Shown: positions 25,395 through 34,480 of the stretch, piece after piece | Position numbering within the stretch: position 1 is the first letter of the stretch | Layout of the letters: each line of letters opens with the position of its first letter | Source: OFTM10 sp964344055 | GTDB lineage: Bacteria > Actinomycetota > Acidimicrobiia > Acidimicrobiales > Aldehydirespiratoraceae | Direction: 5' to 3' | DNA length: 64,000 nt | Assembly (NCBI GenBank): GCA_964344055.1 | Contig: CAYFLT010000013.1 | Location: forward strand, 7,043 to 71,042 | The notes under the pieces: model-generated | The model's database searches: none | Seen by the model: only the letters and a program-made list of their open reading frames with translations | What the model was told of the DNA's origin: nothing | Translations under genes and position numbers: made by a program

Positions 25395-25409
25395 TTCCAC
25401 GATACGGAA
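25395..25409. promoter_or_regulatory. Candidate IclR-type operator before the PrpD gene
   Basis: TTCCACGATACGGAA, an imperfect TTCC...GGAA palindrome of the size used by many IclR-family regulators, lies 41 bp before GTG 25450. A second related stretch, TTCCACATCGTGATAC (25425-25440), follows. The IclR gene is the second gene of the downstream operon. Confidence 0.45.
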
Positions 25410-25449
25410 GAGACTGTTCTCAACTTCCACATCGTGATACAAGGGTGGA

Positions 25450-26793
25450 GTGGAACTCCCCGAGACCCTCACCCGTTTCATCCACGAACTGACGCCCGCC
25501 GACCTGCCGGCCGAGGTGGAGGCGTGTGCACGCCGTTGTCTGCTGGACCTGCTCGGTGTGGCCGCGGCGGGCTCACAGACCCCGTTGGCGGGCATCATCG
25601 CGGGCCACGCAGAGGATCACTTCGCCGCCGGGCGGCGTGGATCGTCGATCCTGTTCGACGGCCGTCAGGTGAGCCCGGCCGGGGCTGCGCTCGCCGGCGG
25701 CATGGCCATCGATTCCGTGGATGCCCACGACGGTCATCGCGTCACCAAGGGCCACGCCGGGTGTGGTGTTCTGCCGGCCCTGCTCGCCTATGCCGACGCG
25801 GAGGGCCTCGACGACGGTGGGGATTTCCTCACCATGTTGGTGATCGGCTACGAGGTGGCCACCCGGGCCGGGATCGCCCTGCATCGAACCGCGTGCGACT
25901 ATCACACCTCCGGGGCCTGGGTCGCACTCGCGTGTGCGGCGCTCGGTTGCCGTGCACTCGGTGTCGACTCCGTGCGGACAGCGGAGGCGGTGGGAATCGC
26001 CGAATATCACGGACCCCGCAGCCAGATGATGCGCTGCATCGACCACCCGACGATGCTCAAGGACGGATCCGGCTGGGGGGCGATGGCGGGAGTAACGGCT
26101 GCCTATCTCGCCGCGAACGGATTCACGGGCGCACCGGCACTGACCATGGCAGTGCCGGAGGTCGCCGACCTGTGGGCGGACCTCGGGTCCGGCTGGCGCA
26201 TCACCGAGCAGTACTTCAAGCCGTACCCGGTGTGCCGCTGGGCCCAGCCGGCGGTGGAAGCCGTGATGGGCCTCGTCACCGGCGAGGGTGTGCCCCACGG
26301 CGAGATCGCCGCGATAGAGGTGGCGACCTTCCACGAAGGTGCCCGGCTCGCCACGCGGCACCCGCGCAACACCGAGCAGGCGCAGTACAGCCTGCCGTTC
26401 CCAGTGGCCGCAGCCCTGGTTCGCGGGCGGCTCGGCCCGGCCGAGATCGGTGGTGACGCCCTCACCGATCCGACGATCGCCGCGTTGTCGGATCGGGTGC
26501 GCATCGTCGAGGACCCCGCGTACAACGAGGCCTTTCCCGACGCCCGCTTCGCCCGGGTCGTTCTGGAACTGACCGATGGTCGCCGGCTCGAGTCGGCGGC
26601 CACGGAGGCGAGTGGCGATCCCCACATCCCCATGTCCGACGACCAGATCCTCGACAAGTACCACGCCTTCGCCGGCCCCGTGCTGGGGGCTGAACGATCC
26701 GAGGCCATCGAGGCGGCGGTGGCGGGATTGGGATCGAGCCACTCGATCGAGGACCTCGCGGTGCTCGTGCACTCCGCGCCCGAGGCGGTCTGA
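25450..26793 (+). CDS. MmgE/PrpD-family protein
   Basis: 447 residues. The N-terminal helical domain includes 'RCLLDLLGVAAAGSQTPLA' and 'SVDAHDGHRVTKGHAGCGVLPALLA', the segment that lines the active site in PrpD and IRG1. The C-terminal domain has KPYPVCRWAQPAVEA. The family includes 2-methylcitrate dehydratase and cis-aconitate decarboxylase, but many members in catabolic operons have unknown substrates. It starts at GTG 25450. The IclR gene follows 2 bp after the stop, and MttB overlaps that, which makes a three-gene operon. Confidence 0.88.
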   Translation: MELPETLTRFIHELTPADLPAEVEACARRCLLDLLGVAAAGSQTPLAGIIAGHAEDHFAAGRRGSSILFDGRQVSPAGAALAGGMAIDSVDAHDGHRVTKGHAGCGVLPALLAYADAEGLDDGGDFLTMLVIGYEVATRAGIALHRTACDYHTSGAWVALACAALGCRALGVDSVRTAEAVGIAEYHGPRSQMMRCIDHPTMLKDGSGWGAMAGVTAAYLAANGFTGAPALTMAVPEVADLWADLGSGWRITEQYFKPYPVCRWAQPAVEAVMGLVTGEGVPHGEIAAIEVATFHEGARLATRHPRNTEQAQYSLPFPVAAALVRGRLGPAEIGGDALTDPTIAALSDRVRIVEDPAYNEAFPDARFARVVLELTDGRRLESAATEASGDPHIPMSDDQILDKYHAFAGPVLGAERSEAIEAAVAGLGSSHSIEDLAVLVHSAPEAV

Positions 26794-26795
26794 GG

Positions 26796-27518
26796 ATGGT
26801 TCAGAGCGTCGAACGGGCGTTGACCCTCCTCACCGAGGCCTCACGTGAACCGGCGGGACTCGGGCGACTCGCCGAACGGTCAGGTCTCCCCCTGTCCACC
26901 GCGTCTCGCCTGCTCGCCACGCTCGAGGCCGGTGGCGCGGTGGCGCGATCCGACGACGGCACCTATTCGGTCGGCCCCGCCATCGTCGGGATGACGTCGC
27001 CTACCAGTGGCGCCAGCCTCCAGGCGCTCTCCCATCCGCACCTGGCAACCCTCGCTGCTCATATCGACGAGGCGGTGTGCCTGTCGGTTCCGCTGGCGAC
27101 CGAGACGCTCACCCTGGTGCAGGTCGACGTCCCCCGCCCGGTGCAGGCCCAGGACTGGACCGGACGCCGGTGGCCACTCACCGCGGGCGGGAGCGGGTTG
27201 GTGATCCTCGCCACCTGGCCGGAAGCGAAGCTGGAGGCCGAGCTGGGCGGTGGCCCGATGCCGGAGGGATTGGCCGACGTTCGAGCCCGAGGCGTGGCGT
27301 GGACCCATGGCGGATACGTCGAAGGCCTGTCGGGCCTGGCAGCCGCGGTGGTGAGCCCAGACGGGATCGGGCGAGCGTCGGTCGTGGCGTACGGGCCGAG
27401 CTACCGGTTCCCTGCCGCCGGCGCCGAACGCGAGGTCGAGGCGGCGGTTCGACGCACGGCGAGGCGGATCTCCGCCGAGCTGGCCGATGTCTGGGCGTCC
27501 CGAGGAGGCGTCCGATGA
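26796..27518 (+). CDS. IclR-family transcriptional regulator
   Basis: 240 residues. The winged helix covers about 1-60 (VQSVERALTLL, then GLPLSTASRLLATLEAGG for the recognition helix) and the C-terminal ~170 residues form the IclR effector domain. It probably senses a small metabolite of the PrpD/MttB pathway and binds the palindrome at 25395-25409. It sits between PrpD and MttB with near-zero spacing on both sides, unusual in that the regulator is inside the operon it is likely to control. Confidence 0.88.
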   Translation: MVQSVERALTLLTEASREPAGLGRLAERSGLPLSTASRLLATLEAGGAVARSDDGTYSVGPAIVGMTSPTSGASLQALSHPHLATLAAHIDEAVCLSVPLATETLTLVQVDVPRPVQAQDWTGRRWPLTAGGSGLVILATWPEAKLEAELGGGPMPEGLADVRARGVAWTHGGYVEGLSGLAAAVVSPDGIGRASVVAYGPSYRFPAAGAEREVEAAVRRTARRISAELADVWASRGGVR

Positions 27519-29038
27519 CCCGCCGTGGCCGGCGGAACCGCAACGGTGCGTCGGCTCGGATCCCCCAGCTCGAGTGGCGACGGGTCTCGAATCCGTTCGG
27601 CCCCCTCGACGTACTCCGACCCGAGCAGGTCGAGCGCATCCACGACGGGTCCATGCAGGTCCTGGAGGACCACGGTATCGAGCTGTGGTCGCCGACCGCC
27701 CGACACCTGTTCGAACAGGCCGGCGCAATCGTGGATCACGACACCGGAGTGGTACGGCCCGGCCGTGAGGTCATCGAGGCTGCGCTGGCGAGTGCACCAA
27801 GTCGCTTCACGCTGACGCCGCGGAATCCCGCCCGTTCGTTGGAACTGGGCGGATCCGACATCGTGTTCGGACTGGTCGCCGGTCCACCCGCGGTCCACGA
27901 CCGGGTGAACGGCCGACGACAGTCCAACCTCGCCGACTACGAGAACTTCGTACGCCTCGCCCACTACTTCGACGCGATCCACATGCTGGGGAATCAGGTG
28001 TCCGCGCCGATCGAACTCCCCGCCAACAACCGCCATCTCGACTGCTACCGCGCCAATCTCACCTACTGCGATCTCGCGTACCACTGCACTGCGATCGGCC
28101 GGGGCCGGGCTCTCGACGGCATCACGATGGCGGCCATCGCCCGGGGCCTCAGCCTCGAGCAGCTCGCCGACAGTCCGAGTGTTCTCACCGTCGTGAACGT
28201 CAACTCGCCCCGACGGATGGACGGCGAGATGGCCGACGGGCTGATGGCGATGGCCGAGCACGGCCAGCCGGTGTCGGTCACGCCCTTCACGCTGATGGGC
28301 GCGATGACGCCGGCGACCCTCGCAGGCGCACTGATCCAGGCCAATGCCGAGGCGCTCTTCGGCGTCGCGTTGACCCAACTCGCGAATCCGGGTGCGCCGG
28401 TCGTCTACGGCTCCTTCACCTCCAATGTCGACATGCGCTCCGGATCACCGGCATTCGGTACCCCCGAGAATGCCAAGGCGAATGTGGCGGCAGGCCAGCT
28501 CGCTCGGCGATACGGCCTGCCGTACCGGTCGAGCAACTGCACCGCCGCCAACACCGTCGACGCCCAGGCCGCCTACGAGACCCAGATGGCGCTGTGGGGT
28601 GCGATCCTGGGCGGGGCCAACATCGTGTACCACGCGGCCGGCTGGATGGAGGGCGGTCTGCAGGCGTCCTACGAGAAGCTGGTGCTCGATGTCGAGATGC
28701 TCCAGCACATGATGGAGTTCCTCACTCCTGTCGACACCTCCGACGAGCACCTCGCGATCGACGCGATCGGGCGGGTGCCCACCGGCGGTCACTTCTTCGC
28801 CGACGAGCACACCATGGCTCGCTACGACACGGCGTTCTATGCACCGATGCTCTCTGACTGGCGCACGTGGGAGCAGTGGAACGACGATGGCGGACGGACC
28901 GCCACCGAGCGGGCCACCGATCTCTGGCAACGCGCGCTCGAGGAGTACGAGCAGCCGCCGCTCGATACGGCGATCGCCGAGGAACTCGACGAGTACATCG
29001 CCAGACGCAAGACCGAGATCGGCGACGGAGAACCGTGA
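27515..29038 (+). CDS. MttB-superfamily methyltransferase (non-pyrrolysine)
   Basis: 507 residues of the trimethylamine methyltransferase family. Characteristic segments are 'RIHDGSMQVLEDHGIELWSP.A..LF..AGA.VD', 'VVYGSFTSNVDMRSGSPAFGTPE', and the region around YHAAGWMEGGLQASYEK, where Pyl enzymes carry an in-frame UAG; here the frame is fully open without amber codons. Non-Pyl MttB homologues demethylate quaternary amines (glycine betaine, carnitine, proline betaine) onto a corrinoid protein. No corrinoid-protein gene is in the window, so the partner is elsewhere. The start overlaps the IclR stop (ATGA). Confidence 0.88.
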   Translation: MTRRGRRNRNGASARIPQLEWRRVSNPFGPLDVLRPEQVERIHDGSMQVLEDHGIELWSPTARHLFEQAGAIVDHDTGVVRPGREVIEAALASAPSRFTLTPRNPARSLELGGSDIVFGLVAGPPAVHDRVNGRRQSNLADYENFVRLAHYFDAIHMLGNQVSAPIELPANNRHLDCYRANLTYCDLAYHCTAIGRGRALDGITMAAIARGLSLEQLADSPSVLTVVNVNSPRRMDGEMADGLMAMAEHGQPVSVTPFTLMGAMTPATLAGALIQANAEALFGVALTQLANPGAPVVYGSFTSNVDMRSGSPAFGTPENAKANVAAGQLARRYGLPYRSSNCTAANTVDAQAAYETQMALWGAILGGANIVYHAAGWMEGGLQASYEKLVLDVEMLQHMMEFLTPVDTSDEHLAIDAIGRVPTGGHFFADEHTMARYDTAFYAPMLSDWRTWEQWNDDGGRTATERATDLWQRALEEYEQPPLDTAIAEELDEYIARRKTEIGDGEP

Positions 29039-29068
29039 CCAAAAACCGGCCGGGCGAAGATCGCGTCG

Positions 29069-30208
29069 TCAGTAGGAGCGCTTGGCGACTTCCTCGAGCA
29101 TGACCTCGGTGGCGCCACCGCCGATGGGGAGGATGCGAGCGTCGCGGTACATGCGCTCGATGGCGGACTCCCGCATGTAGCCCATGCCGCCGTGGAACTG
29201 GACGCAGTCGTACATCACCTGGTTCACGACCTCGGCACCCCACGCTTTCACGCCGGACATCGCCTTCACGTTGTCCTGGCCCGAGTCGTGCATCCATGCC
29301 GCGTGGTACATCGACGCCCGGACGGCGTCGATCTTCGCCTGGTTCATCGCCATCCGTTGACGGATCGCCCCGAGGTCGTAGAGCGATCCGCCGAACGCCT
29401 TGCGTTCCTGGGTGTAGGCGTTCGTCATGTCGATCGCTTTCTGCGCCGCGCCGACCCCCATGCCGACGAGCACCATCCGCTCGTTCTGGAAGTTCTTCAT
29501 GGTCTCGTAGAAGCCGCGATGGAGGGTGCCGAGGATCTGGCTCTCTGGCACCCAGACGTCGTCCAGCACCAACTCGGCGGTGTCGGAGCAGCGCCAACCA
29601 TGCTTGTCGAGCTTGGTGGCCACCTCGAACCCCTCCGTCTCGGCCGGCACGAGGAACATCGTGATGCCGTACTTGTTCTCGGGATCGGTACGGGCCGCGA
29701 CGATGGTGAGGTCGCCGTACACCGCGTTGGTGATGAACATCTTGCGACCATTGATGCGCCAGCCGTCCCCGTCCTTCACCGCAGAGGAACGGATGCCGGC
29801 CACGTCGGATCCCGCATCGGGTTCGGTGACACCGATCGAGAGGATGGCCTCGCCCGACATCATCTTCGGCAGCCACTCCTCGTACTGCTCGGGTGAGCCC
29901 GAGTTGACGAGGTGAGGTCCGGCCATGTCGGTGTGCACGAGCACGGTGACGTCGAACCCCGCGAACGTCGACGCGCCCAGGGCTTCGGAGAAGGTCGCCG
30001 ACGCGAGCATCCCCATGCCGAGGCCGCCGTGTTCCTCGGGGATCCGCAGGCTCAGCATCCCCAGCTCACCCATCTGGAGGAGCACGTCCCGCGGGACCCG
30101 ACCGGCCTCCTCCCACGCATCCCCGTGGGGGATGACTTCCTTCTCGACGAACCCGACCGTCTGGTCGTAGATCGCCTCCAGCTCTTCGGTCATGTAGACG
30201 TTGCGCAT
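29069..30208 (-). CDS. Acyl-CoA dehydrogenase
   Basis: 379 residues in the usual three-domain order: N-terminal helices with 'LGMLSLRIPEEHGGLGMG', the FAD-binding beta-domain with SIGVTEPDAGSD and WRINGRKMFITNA, and the C-terminal four-helix domain with 'QERKAFGGSL' and 'QFHGGMGYMRESAIERMYRDARI'. It oxidises an acyl-CoA to the 2-enoyl-CoA, passing electrons to ETF. ATG 30208 overlaps the carboxylase stop (TGATG). As last gene of a TetR-carboxylase operon it resembles the leucine/isovalerate pathway layout, but the exact acyl substrate is not decidable. Confidence 0.9.
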   Translation of the reverse strand: MRNVYMTEELEAIYDQTVGFVEKEVIPHGDAWEEAGRVPRDVLLQMGELGMLSLRIPEEHGGLGMGMLASATFSEALGASTFAGFDVTVLVHTDMAGPHLVNSGSPEQYEEWLPKMMSGEAILSIGVTEPDAGSDVAGIRSSAVKDGDGWRINGRKMFITNAVYGDLTIVAARTDPENKYGITMFLVPAETEGFEVATKLDKHGWRCSDTAELVLDDVWVPESQILGTLHRGFYETMKNFQNERMVLVGMGVGAAQKAIDMTNAYTQERKAFGGSLYDLGAIRQRMAMNQAKIDAVRASMYHAAWMHDSGQDNVKAMSGVKAWGAEVVNQVMYDCVQFHGGMGYMRESAIERMYRDARILPIGGGATEVMLEEVAKRSY

Positions 30209-32082
30209 CACTCGGTCTCCTCGAACGTGATCAGGATCTGGTTGCTTTCGACTTGCTGCCCGGGCTCCACCCGCACTTCGGCGACCACGCCGGGACCGCC
30301 GGCGGTCAAGGTATGGAGCATCTTCATCGCCTCGATGACGACCACCGCATCGCCGCCGGCGACGGTGTCGCCGGGGCCGACGGGCACTTCGGTGACGAGG
30401 GCGGGGAACGGGGCGACGATGGCGCCCGCATGCCCGTGGCCGGTGGCGTCGCTCGGGGCCCAGTGTTCGCTGCGGGACCGCACCCGGAAGGTGTGCGACT
30501 GGCCGGCGTGGTTCACCACGACCTGCCGAGACGAGAGGTCGACGTGCGCGGCGGTAGCGCCGGCACCCGGCTCCACGGCCAGCTCGTGAACGTCGCCGGC
30601 GAGGTCCTCGAGCGCGAGGGTCCGCGAGGGCCGGTGGGGGGTGAGGCGCACGCTGCCGAGCGCCGACCACGGGCCCGCGTCGGCCGTCCCTCGCCGCGCC
30701 GAGTCCCAGACCGAGACGGCGATCTCCGCCGCCGATTCGACATCGTGATCGGCGGGGAGCTCGGTCTCGTCCAGGAACCGGGTGGTGACGCGCCCCGCGA
30801 CGATCGGCTCCTGCTCGATCAGCCAGCGATGGAAGCCGGCGTTGGTGACCACGCCGCCGACCAACAGTTGCTCGAGTGCATCGCCGAGCCGGCGACGGGC
30901 GGTCTCACGATCGTCGGCGCCGACGATCAGCTTGGCGATCATCGGGTCGTAGTAGGGGGTGATCGGCGTCCCCGCTTCGATGGCGGCGTCCCAACGGACA
31001 CCGTCGGGGAGGGTCACCCACGACACGGTCCCGATCTGAGGTGCGAAGTCATTGGTGGCGTCCTCGGCGTTGATCCGGGCCTCGAAGGCGTGGCCGCGGA
31101 GTTCCACCTCGTCCTGGGCAACCGGCAGCGGTTCCCCCGCCGCCACGGCGATTTGGAACTCGACCAGGTCGTAGCCGGTCACGAATTCGGTGACTGGATG
31201 CTCCACCTGGAGCCGGGTGTTCATCTCGAGGAAGAAGTAGTCGCCGGTTTCGTCGTCGACCACGAACTCGACGGTGCCCGTGGAGTCGTAGCCCATGGAC
31301 CGGGCCAGTTCCGCGGCCGATGAGCGGAGACCCTGGCGAGTGGCGTCCGGGAGGTTCGGGGCCGGGGCTTCCTCGAGCACCTTCTGGTAGCGCCGCTGCA
31401 CCGAGCACTCGCGTGTGCCCAGCTCGATCGCCCCGCCGTGCTTGTCGCCGACGACTTGCACCTCGACGTGTCGTGGCCGGGTGATGAAGCGCTCGACGAT
31501 GACCCGCCCGTCGCCGAACGAACGCTCGGCTTCGGCGACCGCTTCATCCAGGGCCCGGTCGAACGCGTCAGCGGTGGAGGCGATCCGGATGCCCTTGCCG
31601 CCGCCTCCGGCCGCGGCCTTCACGAGGATCGGGTACCCGATCCGCTCTGCAGCCGCGACGAGCGCGGCGTGGTCCTGGCTGTCGTCGAAACCGGGGATGA
31701 TCGGCACCCCCGCTGCGGCCGCGATGCGGCGGGCCTCGATCTTCGAACCCATCGAGTCGATCACGTCGGGATTGGGGCCGATCCAGATGAGGCCGGCGTC
31801 GATCACCGCGCGGGCGAAGCCGGCGTTCTCGGAGAGAAAGCCGTAGCCAGGGTGGACGGCGTCCGCGCCCACGGAGTCGGCCGCGGCCAGGATGCGCTCG
31901 GCCGACAGGTACGAGGACGCAAGATCGGCGGGACCGATGGCCACAGCCTCGTCGGCGTCGTGCACGAAGGGCGCGCCTTCGTCCGGTTCGGCATAGACCG
32001 CCACAGTGCGGTGACCGAGGCGGCGGGCGGTGCGGATGACTCGACGGGCGATCTCGCCCCGGTTGGCGATGAGGATCTTCAC
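30208..32082 (-). CDS. Biotin-dependent acyl-CoA carboxylase, alpha subunit (biotin carboxylase + BCCP)
   Basis: 624 residues. Biotin carboxylase (about 1-445) shows KILIANRGEIARRVIRT, the ATP-grasp glycine loop KAAAGGGGKGIRI, and 'EMNTRLQVEHPVTE'. A linker leads to a C-terminal biotinyl domain with EAMKM (biotin on Lys587). It carboxylates its own biotin with ATP and bicarbonate for transfer by the beta subunit next door. The length fits methylcrotonyl-/acyl-CoA carboxylase alpha chains. It starts 10 bp after the beta-subunit stop. Confidence 0.93.
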   Translation of the reverse strand: MKILIANRGEIARRVIRTARRLGHRTVAVYAEPDEGAPFVHDADEAVAIGPADLASSYLSAERILAAADSVGADAVHPGYGFLSENAGFARAVIDAGLIWIGPNPDVIDSMGSKIEARRIAAAAGVPIIPGFDDSQDHAALVAAAERIGYPILVKAAAGGGGKGIRIASTADAFDRALDEAVAEAERSFGDGRVIVERFITRPRHVEVQVVGDKHGGAIELGTRECSVQRRYQKVLEEAPAPNLPDATRQGLRSSAAELARSMGYDSTGTVEFVVDDETGDYFFLEMNTRLQVEHPVTEFVTGYDLVEFQIAVAAGEPLPVAQDEVELRGHAFEARINAEDATNDFAPQIGTVSWVTLPDGVRWDAAIEAGTPITPYYDPMIAKLIVGADDRETARRRLGDALEQLLVGGVVTNAGFHRWLIEQEPIVAGRVTTRFLDETELPADHDVESAAEIAVSVWDSARRGTADAGPWSALGSVRLTPHRPSRTLALEDLAGDVHELAVEPGAGATAAHVDLSSRQVVVNHAGQSHTFRVRSRSEHWAPSDATGHGHAGAIVAPFPALVTEVPVGPGDTVAGGDAVVVIEAMKMLHTLTAGGPGVVAEVRVEPGQQVESNQILITFEETE

Positions 32083-32092
32083 AGCAGCTCCC

Positions 32093-33715
32093 TCACATCC
32101 GGTAGACGAGGCCGGGCCCAGGGGTCGGTTCGTCCTGTCGGGATGCCACGGCGAGGCAGAGGCCGATGGCGTCGCGGGTGTCGATCGGGTCGATCAGGCC
32201 GTCGTCCCACAAGCGAGAGGTGGCGTAGTAGGGATCCGACTGGGTCTCGTACTGGCCTCGGATCTCGGCACGAATCGCGGCGATCTCCTCCTCGGTGGTC
32301 TCGGCGCCCTTCATGCCGCCCAGGCGGATGTCGACCAGGACCGTCTCGGCGGTGTCGGCCGCCATGGTGGCGATGCGGCTGTTGGGCCAGGCGAAGAGGA
32401 AGCGGGGGTTGAAGCCCCGTCCGCACATGCCGTAGTTGCCGGCGCCGTAGGACCCGCCGATCAACACGGTGTATTTCGGCACGGTGGCGTTGGCGACGGC
32501 GGCCACCATCTTCGCTCCGTTCTTGGCGATGCCGCCGGCCTCGGAGTCCTTGCCGACCATGTAGCCGGAGGTGTTCTGCAGGAACAGGAGGGGGATCCGG
32601 CGCTGTTCGCAGAGCTCGATGAAGTGGGTGGCCTTCAGCGCAGCGTCGCTGAAGATGATGCCGTTGTTGGCGATCACCCCGACGAGGTGACCCCACACTC
32701 GGGCGAAGCCACAGATGATCGACTCGCCCCATTCCGGCTTGAACGGCGAGAACTTCGATCCGTCGACCATGCGGGCGATGATCTCAGTGGCGTCGAAGGG
32801 GATCCGATCGTCGGCGGAGACGATGCCGTAGATCTCGGCGGGGTCGTAGGCGGGGGGCTCGGGCTCCTGCCAGTCCAGCCAGCCCTGGCGATCGTCGATC
32901 GATCGCTGGTTGGTGGTGAGGCAGATCTCCCGGAGCTTGCCGTAGGCCTCTGTCTCGGTGTCGGCCAGGTAGTCGCTCACGCCCGACATCTGAGTGTGCA
33001 GTTCGGCGCCACCGAGGTCGTCGGGGTCGATGATCTCCCCGAGTGCGGCCTTCACGATGGGCGGGCCGCCGAGGAAGATCCGGCCGATGCCCTCGACCAT
33101 GATCACCTCGTCGCTCAAGGCGGGGACGTAGGCGCCGCCGGCCGTGCAGCCGCCGAGCACGACCGAGAGCTGGGGGAGGCCCTGGGCGGAGAGGCGGGCC
33201 TGGCGGTAGAAGGAGCCACCGAAGTGGTCCTTGTCGGGGAAGATCTCGTCCTGCAGGGGCAGGAATGCACCGCCGGAGTCCACCAGGTAGATCACGCCGA
33301 GCCCGTTCTCCTCGGCGATCTCCTGGGCCCGCACGTGCTTCTTGATCGCCACCGGGACGAGTGAGCCGCCTTTGACGGTGGCGTCGTTGCAGATGAAGAC
33401 ATAGGGGACGCCGTGGACGATGCCGATGCCGGTGACGATCCCGCCGCCGGGCACCTCGTCGTCGTACTGGCCGTAGCCCGACAGGGTGGAGAACTCGAGG
33501 AAGGGCGTGTTGGCGTCAGTGACCATGTCGATGCGGTCCCGGACCAGCACCTTGCCTCTGGAGAGGTGGCGCTCGATCGAGCGCTCCCGTCCGGCCCCGC
33601 CGTCGATCGCCACCTGCTGGCGATCTCTCAGCGTGGCGACGAGCTTCTCGTAGGCGGCCCGGTTGTCGGTGTACTGGGCGCTGCCGGTGTCGATTCGTGA
33701 GCTGATCGTTCTCAT
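32093..33715 (-). CDS. Acyl-CoA carboxylase beta subunit (carboxyltransferase, methylcrotonyl-CoA-carboxylase-like)
   Basis: 540 residues with two crotonase-like halves. The N-half has 'RGKVLVRDRIDMVTDANTPFLEFS' and IYLVDSGGAFLPLQ; the C-half has 'LLFLQNTSGYMVGKDSEAGGIAKNGAKMV' and GGSYGAGNYGMCGR, a sequence style closer to methylcrotonyl-CoA and geranyl-CoA carboxylases than to propionyl-CoA carboxylase. It transfers CO2 from biotin to the acyl-CoA. It forms a complex with the adjacent alpha subunit. The TetR stop is 22 bp upstream. Confidence 0.92.
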   Translation of the reverse strand: MRTISSRIDTGSAQYTDNRAAYEKLVATLRDRQQVAIDGGAGRERSIERHLSRGKVLVRDRIDMVTDANTPFLEFSTLSGYGQYDDEVPGGGIVTGIGIVHGVPYVFICNDATVKGGSLVPVAIKKHVRAQEIAEENGLGVIYLVDSGGAFLPLQDEIFPDKDHFGGSFYRQARLSAQGLPQLSVVLGGCTAGGAYVPALSDEVIMVEGIGRIFLGGPPIVKAALGEIIDPDDLGGAELHTQMSGVSDYLADTETEAYGKLREICLTTNQRSIDDRQGWLDWQEPEPPAYDPAEIYGIVSADDRIPFDATEIIARMVDGSKFSPFKPEWGESIICGFARVWGHLVGVIANNGIIFSDAALKATHFIELCEQRRIPLLFLQNTSGYMVGKDSEAGGIAKNGAKMVAAVANATVPKYTVLIGGSYGAGNYGMCGRGFNPRFLFAWPNSRIATMAADTAETVLVDIRLGGMKGAETTEEEIAAIRAEIRGQYETQSDPYYATSRLWDDGLIDPIDTRDAIGLCLAVASRQDEPTPGPGLVYRM

Positions 33716-33737
33716 CGGTCGTTGTTCGCCTTCGTGG

Positions 33738-34340
33738 TCATGCGGCCATTCCGTTCCAGAATTGGCGAGTGATCGCCCGGGCGAGCGAGTCGAGCGTTCC
33801 CCGCTCGATGTCGAACCATTCGATCGAGGTGTTCATCGCTCCGAACAGGAGGAGTCGGTGGATGCCGTTGGTGGCGACCGGATCGACATCCCCGTCGGCT
33901 TCGAGTTCGACGAGGAGCTGGGTCCACATGGCTTCGTACCGGTCGCGGCTCGGGACGACCGCCAGCTGGACCTCGGCCGGCGCGGTGCGGAACGCGGTGA
34001 CATGGGCCGCGGTGTATGGGCCGTTCTCGTAGAGGGCGGCGAGGTGGGCCCGGACGTGGGCTGCCAGCCGGTCCCGCCCGGGCGCGCCTTCGGCATCACG
34101 CGCCGCGGCCTCGAACGCGTCGACCATGACCTCGATGCCCTGCTCGAAGATGGCGACCAGGAGTTCGTTCTTGGAGGCGAAGTGGTAGTAGAGCGAGCCG
34201 GCCCTCATGCCCACGAGATCGGCGATCTGGCGCAGTGATCCGCCGTCGACCCCCTTTTCGATGAACAGTTCGGCGGCCACGTCCATGATGCGGCGGCGGC
34301 TGTCGCCCGCTTCGCCGTTGGTCTCCATCACTGCGGCCAT
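33738..34340 (-). CDS. TetR/AcrR-family regulator of the acyl-CoA carboxylase operon
   Basis: 200 residues. The HTH is near 25-55 (GSLRQIADLVGMRAGSLYYHFASKNEL), the strict TetR consensus; the ligand domain resembles those of fatty-acyl-CoA-responsive regulators. The start ATG is exactly 6 nt after TAGGTT on the minus strand, suggesting a leaderless mRNA, and a perfect 16-bp palindrome abuts that hexamer. First gene of the operon TetR-beta-alpha-acyl-CoA dehydrogenase, it is likely an autorepressor released by an acyl-CoA. Confidence 0.9.
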   Translation of the reverse strand: MAAVMETNGEAGDSRRRIMDVAAELFIEKGVDGGSLRQIADLVGMRAGSLYYHFASKNELLVAIFEQGIEVMVDAFEAAARDAEGAPGRDRLAAHVRAHLAALYENGPYTAAHVTAFRTAPAEVQLAVVPSRDRYEAMWTQLLVELEADGDVDPVATNGIHRLLLFGAMNTSIEWFDIERGTLDSLARAITRQFWNGMAA

Positions 34341-34346
34341 TGAAGG

Positions 34347-34368
34347 AACCTACCTAACGACCGTTAGG
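34347..34368 (-). promoter_or_regulatory. TetR operator and leaderless -10
   Basis: Perfect palindrome CCTAACG-AC-CGTTAGG (34353-34368) directly adjoining TAGGTT (minus strand, 34352-34347), which is 6 nt before ATG 34340. The palindrome lies in the promoter spacer, as expected for autorepression; it may also affect the divergent usp gene. Confidence 0.78.
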
Positions 34369-34480
34369 CTGTCAACCAGGGGGAGAACGGCGAGGAACGG
34401 GACGGGCGTGCGACGCGCGGGTCCTCGGCCCCTAGGCCCCGGATGCGCCGCTCCGTACGGTGGAATCAGGAGGTGACGTC

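Noticed and set aside
27515..29038. Pyrrolysine-containing MttB
   Set aside because: The frame has no internal TAG; the gene reads as the non-Pyl type from start to stop.
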